From Leucocoprinus leucothites (taxonomy: Eukaryota; Basidiomycota; Agaricomycetes; Agaricales; Agaricaceae): 64,000 nucleotides of DNA. Position 1 is the stretch's first letter, and each line of letters begins with the position of its first letter. The notes beneath the pieces are model-generated. The model was not told where the DNA came from, made no database searches, and saw only the letters and a list, made by a program, of their open reading frames with translations. The stretch is taken from assembly GCA_013368445.1 (NCBI GenBank), contig JAACJO010000029.1, forward strand, positions 310,001 through 374,000, written 5' to 3'. The position numbers were made by a program, and so were the translations under genes. Of the stretch, positions 57,508 to 64,000 are shown piece after piece.

Positions 57508-57893
57508 TGTCAAAGCAGCAACGGGGAGCATAGTGGTGAAGGTATACGACGTAGTCAAGACTCACTTTTACTAGGCAGTAACTGTTATGGGAGTTGTTGT
57601 GAAAGTAGTAGTTGCAACTGAGAGTATAGAATTGACTGTCTAATATCGAAGAAAATACAAAGTATTTATACTAAAGTGTTCAAATAATTTCTACTATAAG
57701 GAGAGTATTACACCATCGTTTCGAGGTGGTAAAGGGTACAAGTAAAACATATAGTAAAACATGTAGTAAAACATGTATAGTCCACACGAAGTATCGGTGT
57801 GTAAGCATAGTGGTATCTAATAATAGAATGCATATGTCATAATTGAGAGTGAACACGAACATAGTAGCGGGTAAACGCATATGTGATTCAACA
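57508..57893 (-). repeat. 5' LTR of the copia element (386 bp)
   Basis: Same length and ends as the LTR at 51492-51877. Eight of the roughly eleven differences fall within the first 60 bp of the plus-strand copy. Confidence 0.92.
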
Positions 57894-57898
57894 TAGAT
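57894..57898. repeat. Target-site duplication TAGAT (right)
   Basis: Repeats the five bases before the left LTR. Confidence 0.9.
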
Positions 57899-59100
57899 GG
57901 GTTTCACGTCGACCCTTATCCTCTTGTTCCAGTCCATTAATAGCGTTATCGCACTCATCTGTGAGGCTTGTCGTGTGTCCTGTGGATTGACTACACGGGA
58001 AGGAGAAGACCTTTGATTATTGGAAATATCGCATCTGGTCTTTCGTTCGTTGTGGGCTCTATTCTGATGGCGAGATGGCCCGGAACGGTGAATAAGTGAG
58101 TTCCATCGCTTGGTGGTTGGCAATTTCCATATTGACTAACTTGGTGTGAATAGCAACGCCGCGGCTGTGCGTCTTCAGTCTATCTTCGCTATTTGTTTGT
58201 TCTCTCTCATCACTTGTCGAATAATACTTTCAGGCACATTATATGAGTAGTTTGCAGACCACTCAACCTTTCATTATTGAAGTTATCTCAATTTTCAATT
58301 ATATTTTCATCAGTACGCCTTCTTGCTATTTGTTGCTCCACATCGTCTGACAGAGGCCACCGTTTCCTTTAGTAACGTACTAAGCTATGACCCGTCTATC
58401 TTTGCAATTAGACCACTAACACATTTAATACTTGATACAGGTCTTTGGTTTTCAACTTCTTCTTTAGTGCTTGTATTGGTCCATTGTCGTGGGTGTACCC
58501 AGCTGAGATCTTCTCGACTCGTACCCGCGCGAAGAGCGCTGCTATCACCAGTTCATCCTCGTGGATATCAAATTTGCAGGTCTTATCAAAATATTATCCC
58601 TGGACAAACTGCTGTCCTAGCTTCATCGCACAGGTGGCACCTCGGGTGTTCCTTGAGATCGGATGGGAGTTAGTTCGTGATTCAAGTTTCTTCTCAACAA
58701 TGCCAATCGTGTTCGTTAGATACTGTACGTCTGGGTCGTTGATGGTGATATTTCACTACCCGCTCTTGCGTGGATCAGACCCTGCCTTCGCTTTTCGTGG
58801 ACATACGAAGTGAGCCTACATTGGATGGGTTGACAGCTGCCGTTTTGATAAGTCATTTTTTGTGCATTTCTTATCTGGGTGTTCTATCCGGTAGGTTACA
58901 AAAAGTCAATCAAACTGTCTCGTATACTACTCACCACTCCAAAGGAAACTACAGGAAGACGACTTGAAGGTAACAGTCCTTTTTGTTGTACGTTTTAGCT
59001 GTTTGATTGAACTTGACTATCTCTCTACTAGCTTTTGAAGACAAAACTCTGATCGAGGATTCGATCCCCTGTCTATTCTCGCTCAGAAGTCTCTACTGCT
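57894..59100 (+). pseudogene. MFS sugar transporter remnant, split by the copia element
   Basis: The first bases after the LTR read MGFTSTLILLFQSINSVIALI. After a frameshift comes WIDYTGRRRPLIIGNIASGL, the transporter signature after helix 2 in the hexose-transporter family (xGRRP). An intron at 58096-58153 keeps its GTGAGT and TAG ends. Around 58445-58640 the segment IGPLSWVYPAEIFSTRTRAK is the family's helix-10/loop PESPR-type region, then the frame breaks. A relic of the last exon near 59033 is shared with 43.0 kb. No 5' part was identified on the other side of the element. Confidence 0.7.
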
Positions 59101-59653
59101 TCAAGTCACGAACACCAGTTATCTGATGAGCATATAATTTGACGACTCCTTGAGAGTTTCTGACAATTCGAATCAAGTTTCCTGGCAAAGTGTGTCCACC
59201 TATGACAACCATGTTTGATCAGGGAAAAGCAATGATACAACACTCTCTTGGAACTCAGAGATGGCGAACTGCCACTGGACTAATGGCACGGTATTGGTAG
59301 AATTGTGGATGCAAGATGATCGATGAGTTCTGGGATTGGGCCTCCAGCAGGCTCCAGTGCGTGGAGTTGGGGTTTAGAACGAGTGTCATCATTTGACTGG
59401 CCTTCGTGACGACGCGATCAGGAATGTTTACCACTGAGCGCTGCCTATTTTGCTTCAATAACAACCTAGTGTACACCCAGCAAGCCATCGCGCTACATAT
59501 AATGGTGAGTGTGTGACAAGAAGTCTCGAGCTTGCCGGTGATCATCGTCTCTACCTTAGCGCTCGTCCCGAGTCACAGGTTGTGATACTTACTTTGTGTA
59601 TCCGCAGCCACAGGGTTGCCGTTCTGGCTGTTGACCAAGTACAACACGGACCC
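59101..59653. other. Intergenic, duplicated promoter of the membrane protein family
   Basis: 59390-59653 is related, in inverted orientation, to the DNA upstream of copies B and C, including GACGACGCGATCAGGA. The duplicated unit therefore includes several hundred bp of promoter. Confidence 0.5.
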
Positions 59654-62453
59654 ATGATGGTCAACTCCTCACCTCCTGGAAGAAAACATCCGCAATCGAG
59701 TCCAAGTGCGCAAGATAACGACCAGCTATGGTTGAACCCAGGTGCACCAACACGCAAACCACGTTCAGCGGGAAGATCCTGTCTATGGCTCACTATACTC
59801 CTTGTCTGCCTCGTGGGGGGGGGGGGGACCACAGTGTTCTTCTCCGCCAAGGAGACCGTATACGGACTCAGACACCCCCACTCGGGGGATGTACTATGAC
59901 AAACCGGAGAGCGAGATTGAAGATTGGTCAACTGTTGTTCAGCCGATGATTAGGAAGGAGGACTCGTTTTGACATCGTCGTATCTGTATGGATTAGAGAT
60001 GATGATGGAAGGGATGGTGGGCTCTATGTAGATGGAAAGGAGTGGCCAGAGAGGTTAATATTTTCTGAGACTGTCTTCCGGGACCTCACCCTCAAGAATA
60101 AAAAAAGTGCTCGAGGACGTGACGTTGGCTGTACCCATTGCACACTTGTGAGTGATAATTGTCCATCTGTGCAAATGACGCTGATATGTGAACAGTAAAC
60201 AAGCAAATATCTCTAACTACGATCTCCGAGCCTCCTTCGTTCTTGTTCGACATCAGCCATGGTGGTTAGCCAGAGCGCAAAAATTTATTAGTTGGAATCC
60301 ACAAAATGGACTTTATGCGCCAGCTGTTCGCCCTAGCCTGTGCGTATATTCACGCATACTTCAACCTATGGCCAGACTCACTTAATGTTTTGAAACTCAG
60401 AGGAGACAAACCTACCTTCGAAGATGAAATCTACGATAGCTTTGTGTTCACAATACCTCTCATCCAATTTCACGACATCACAGGTCGATCACTTGGTGGC
60501 TCGGGGACCATGTCGCAAGACTTTCCAGTGCCTACTGGCATCTCAGAGGAAGACAAAGAATGGGATGAGGAGAGAGAGAGACTCTGAAGGGAGCAGAGGA
60601 GCCTGAAAAGGCTCATAAACACGTCGTGGGTGGCCTCATGGGTTTGTTCAGTCTGGATTTTACTGGAGACCCAAAATCTGTCGTCTCAAAGCATCCCTTC
60701 ATTGTTACTCGATGAGTGCTTTGCCAGGGCGTTGTAATCATCTCTAGCACTCAAAAAAGGTCACACTAGGACTCATATCAGTATCGTTGACGAAACAAAG
60801 CTCTTCAAACGTCAACAGTACATGTTGGCACAGAAAGAACTCGCGAACAAGACGGTGAGAACCAACTTTGATATACCTTTTTTTTAGAGCCTTAACCGTG
60901 ACCGGGCAGTGTCGTAAGCTCGTGGGTCCCACGTGGTATCAGTGCCATAGATGGCATTATCTGAATGGCGTTTTCGAGACACGAGTCCAAATCGCTGGTC
61001 GTTCCGGTGACACTTGCCTCAAGAAACATAAACTCGAGTTCTTGTACGCTCCCCATCTGAACGCAGTAAAACGGTCTCCTGGTCCAAAAATGTGCTTTCG
61101 TTGTCCACTTCATTGCACAGTGCGAACTAATCGTACCGAAGGACCTCATTCCAATTCCTCTTAATCGCGAAGCTGAGGCATCAGATTTGACGCTCCCATC
61201 GCTCCACATCTGGTAGGCTTCTTTGCAATCAGCTCAAAGTTTGACATCTCAACAGCTGGCAGACGGTGAATTCGTGAACGTCACATGGAGACTGTCGTTC
61301 AGAGCCGATAACCCAGGAAAACATATGATGCATGCGTTATTATCCAAGGGCAAAACAAGTCTGAACATGACTGCCGATGACGAAGAGTTGACGCACGCTC
61401 AACATGCCCATGACTTGACTTGTGCGCGCTTTTTTCTATCTGATTGAAAATTTCCTCCTAAAATGCTTCTAGTTGGATTACTGGGATACAGAATTGACGA
61501 AGGTGCACATCCCCGTCGTGTTCGTGATCTCGTATGTGTATTTCATTTTGCGCTTTCAGCTAGATCTGACATCATAAATTTTGTTTGATTTAACCCAGCC
61601 TTTTCGTCCGTGCCATCTATTGGTTCTTGACGATCCACTAACTGGTATACACGTACTAGTACCACTGGTATTTCCAGACTTGGGACTGCATTGGTGGCCT
61701 TCTACTTGCTCATAAGTGCAAATGAAGAAATGCTTACATCAGTCTTTAATCCCGAAAGCAAGGGACATTGGCTGCCAAGGGTACCTATTTCCTACATCTT
61801 CCTTCTCATCCCGCCATTTGTTATGCTCAAAGCTGTAATGAAGCTTGAGTTTGGGACCCGGGAGAAAAGAGGCTGTATCCCGAAAGTGTACTTTGCTCAG
61901 GCGACTCACTGGGAGAGGGCGAGTGAGCGCATTGAGACGAGAGTGTCAAGAAAAGCGAAAATATTGGTACGTGATGCCCAAGTCAATGATGCTTCTTGCA
62001 TACGCTAACGCTACATTTAATTAGTTCCCTAATCTTCGCCATCGTTCATTTCTTTGCTGGACCTTATTCATACTTCATGACTCCACGAGTCCCACCACCC
62101 CCTCCCAAAGCACACCCTCTCCATAACCTTCACGATTACATGCCCATGGTACTTCAGCACATCTATTCGTTTGTCCTTACCTTCGAGCTCGGTGGTACGA
62201 TACTCCAATTCGTCATGAACTCCTATTCTCGAACATACGCTGGCAAATATAAGATGGCAGCGATTTTGATGCTCGTTGCGAATACTTTGTTGTTGTTGGA
62301 TTTGTTACCGCAGGTTGTCGAGACGAGTGCTAGAATTGGTGGGGTACTTGTTAGGGGAAATGTTGGGATTCGGTGTTTCGGTTATTAACTTTGTGCAGGC
62401 TGTGAGGTATAGGAATGTGAAGACCTCTGATATCAATGGTAACAGTGGAGTAA
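59654..62453 (+). pseudogene. Broken inverted copy of the multi-pass membrane protein (copy D)
   Basis: All ten exons of copies B and C can be followed in order, from MMVNSSPPGRKHPQ to the last helices. Lesions: a run of 13 G at 59815-59827 adds glycine codons. One extra G near 59885 and one extra T near 59966 each shift the frame. A further indel lies near 60100. The intron 3 donor is changed from GTGAGT to ATGAGT at 60712, and there are more frame breaks near the C-terminus. Introns and both flanks are still similar to copy B, so it is a fairly young copy on the opposite strand, next to the second P450. Confidence 0.8.
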
Positions 62454-63056
62454 TGTCGAATGTAGCGAGGTCCGAATTTGTCGAGTTTGCTGCAATATGT
62501 ACGAGTGGTAAAGTTCGTGATTCGGTTTGAAAAGTCAACGTACGGTCAAACAAGACACAACTCATGAGAACCAAAATCTCCAGAACAAGCGGAAGCTGAC
62601 ACTATGATCTTTGAGTTTACATGGTGTGCTAAGCTAGCCAGAGATAGATCAAACTCTTAATTGACTATCAATGTGTACTAGCAAATCACTCCACAATAAT
62701 TTCTCCAACAGACTGCAATAACAGCAGAGGTCCAAGACTGACCCAACTCAATGTCCCCGGAGAACATTTCTTCCATGACTTCTCGGATGAATTCCTCATG
62801 GACAAGGTACACAGCTAGTCTAATCACAGATTATATTGGGTGAGTGGTGTCACATGCAAGCATGTGTGGCGTCTCGCTCCTTAAGAGTTCTGTAACTTGT
62901 AGCTACAAAGACATATCTGATCCACAAAAAATGAATTTTATTCCATCCCATGGCTCCACCAGTAGTCATTCCTTCTTGTCCTATTAGTACCACTTGATAA
63001 ATCTAGCTGAGGTCCACACAGAAAGATTACCACATAAGAGGATTAATCATACCATT
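62454..63056. other. Intergenic
   Basis: The first 120 bp are the duplicated 3' flank of the membrane protein family (compare 24010-24149). No gene seen in the rest. Confidence 0.45.
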
Positions 63057-63406
63057 ATAGGAACCCGGTGTAGTGGCCAGTGGTGTGCGAAAGTCGCTCC
63101 GGACGAATCGAAACGCCCCCGGAACCACTGAGTTTGAGAAACAGTACCGCTCGTATTATGATTTCATGTGTTTTGACGCACAGGCTAAGTAGTACGGGTA
63201 CCGATGTCTTGGATAAAGGACCAAATTTCCTGATGTATAATATCATGCAATTGACAGGTATAATACAAACTCGCCGCGAAGACAATGAGTTCAGATACAC
63301 TAATTTGACAGCGAAGCAGGAAATGAGGGGTGCTGCTCATAAAGCCTGACGACACGAAGAGCGAGATTTTAGTGCAAATTTACATTCTGTCATCTTCCTT
63401 TGATAG
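63057..63406 (-). repeat. Duplicated 3' flank of the second P450
   Basis: Counterpart of 45000-45374; clearly more diverged than the coding part that follows. Confidence 0.55.
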
Positions 63407-64000
63407 CTAGATATGCTTCGAGTTCTCATCATAACCGGCTCGGATCAACGCGATAGCTTCTTTGGAGCGGGGTGTAATACGGCACTTGAATGGCTCGGGA
63501 TGACTATTTCCACGAGCCATGTTAATTTAGTTAAGAACTCGGCACAGGAATCCAGGTAGACTCACGCTACAATCTCTTTCCCGAGATATTCAAATGTCGG
63601 CGGGATAGGGGTTCCCATCTCATCTAATTCAGGAGCCACATTGAAGCAAGCAAGGATACAAGCTGCGCTCAGCCAGAAGCTTGCAAGTCCAAAGTCGATG
63701 CCGGGACAAACCCTTTGGCGTACTGGTAAGGTCAAACTCGTGATGAACTTTGAAGAGTTACTTACCTCCGACCAAAACCAAATGTTGCATCTGTTTCAGG
63801 ATCTAGAATATCCATGTCTGCCTTCAATTGACCTTCCGGCGTAAGGAAACGCGTTGGATCAAACTTGAATGGCTCTGGGAATACACTCTCATCGTGCATA
63901 ATAGCCCTTCTCGACGCAATAAGTCACCTGTAGTGTTGCAGGAAAGACATGTAGACTAACCAAGTATTGCCAAAGACAATCGATCCTTTCGGTATGAAAT
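63407..64000 (-). CDS. Cytochrome P450, second copy (3' part, cut by the window end)
   Basis: Contains the last exons of a paralogue of the P450 at 45.4 kb: the stop at 63407, the C-terminal exon (HPEPFKCRITPRSKE), the heme-loop exons and the MHDESVFPEPF exon, with the same intron positions. The part from about 63640 onward is nearly identical to 45600-45960, introns included. The N-terminal half lies outside the window, so intactness cannot be judged. Confidence 0.8.

Larger units (their letters stand above)
51492..57893 (-). mobile_element. Ty1/copia LTR retrotransposon, full length but degenerate
   Basis: 6.4 kb, transcribed on the minus strand. Domain order is gag, protease, integrase, reverse transcriptase, RNase H, which defines the copia superfamily. 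Two 386-bp LTRs begin TG and end CA, and a 5-bp target duplication flanks the element. The integrase region carries several stops and gag changes frame, so this copy is probably not autonomous. The RT-RNase H frame (602 codons) is still open. Confidence 0.95.

Noticed and set aside
1..64000. tRNA, rRNA and CRISPR features
   Set aside because: No B-box-like TTCGA sequence had a matching cloverleaf, no rRNA-like stretch was seen, and no regularly spaced repeats occur.

Overview
This window looks like gene-dense but repeat-rich DNA from a mushroom-forming basidiomycete (Agaricomycetes). The genes carry many short introns of about 50-60 nt with GT-AG ends and CTAAC-type branch sites. The families also fit: tyrosine-kinase-like kinases with HGDLK instead of HRDLK, GPI-type chitin deacetylases, MYND-finger proteins, a TRI5-like terpene synthase, a fungal P450 and a Ty1/copia element. 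I rebuilt the splice structures by hand. For ten genes (two chitin deacetylases, MEF1, three kinases, one multi-pass protein, a small membrane protein, the MET22-like phosphatase and the DPB4-like gene) plus the terpene synthase, the summed exon length is an exact multiple of three.

Layout. 1-2.6 kb: nothing recognised. 2.65-4.6 kb (+): chitin deacetylase copy 1. 5.9-6.6 kb (-): possible unrecognised gene. 7.4-10.4 kb (-): mitochondrial elongation factor G. 10.9-18.5 kb (+): three paralogous protein kinases with the same 8-exon structure and a shared promoter block; a decayed copy (-) of a multi-pass membrane protein lies between kinases 2 and 3. 19.7-22.5 and 24.15-26.9 kb (-): two apparently complete copies of that unidentified membrane protein. 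27.8-28.7 kb (-): small membrane protein. 29.0-30.6 kb (-): PAP phosphatase (MET22/HAL2). 31.1-33.5 kb: one intact MYND-finger gene flanked by two decayed C-terminal copies. 36.2-38.1 kb (+): chitin deacetylase copy 2. 38.9-41.8 kb (-): two closely packed genes, one a mucin-like single-pass membrane protein. 42.0-43.0 kb (+): Dpb4/POLE3-type histone-fold subunit.

44.5-45.0 kb: dense cluster of the hexamer CACGCT. 45.4-47.4 kb (-): cytochrome P450. 49.65-50.67 kb (+): trichodiene-synthase-like sesquiterpene synthase, which with the P450 could form a minimal terpene pathway. 51.49-57.89 kb (-): a full-length but mutated copia LTR retrotransposon with 386-bp LTRs and a TAGAT target duplication. 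It interrupts a decayed MFS sugar transporter (57.9-59.1 kb). 59.65-62.45 kb (+): inverted, broken fourth copy of the membrane-protein family. 63.4-64.0 kb (-): 3' part of a second P450, cut by the window end.

The main theme is repeated local duplication (kinase x3, membrane protein x4, chitin deacetylase x2, P450 x2, MYND x3) followed by decay or gene conversion. The most unusual signal is in both chitin deacetylases: the reading frame closes only if a two-nucleotide exon (CG) between two short introns is kept, and this arrangement is conserved between the paralogues.
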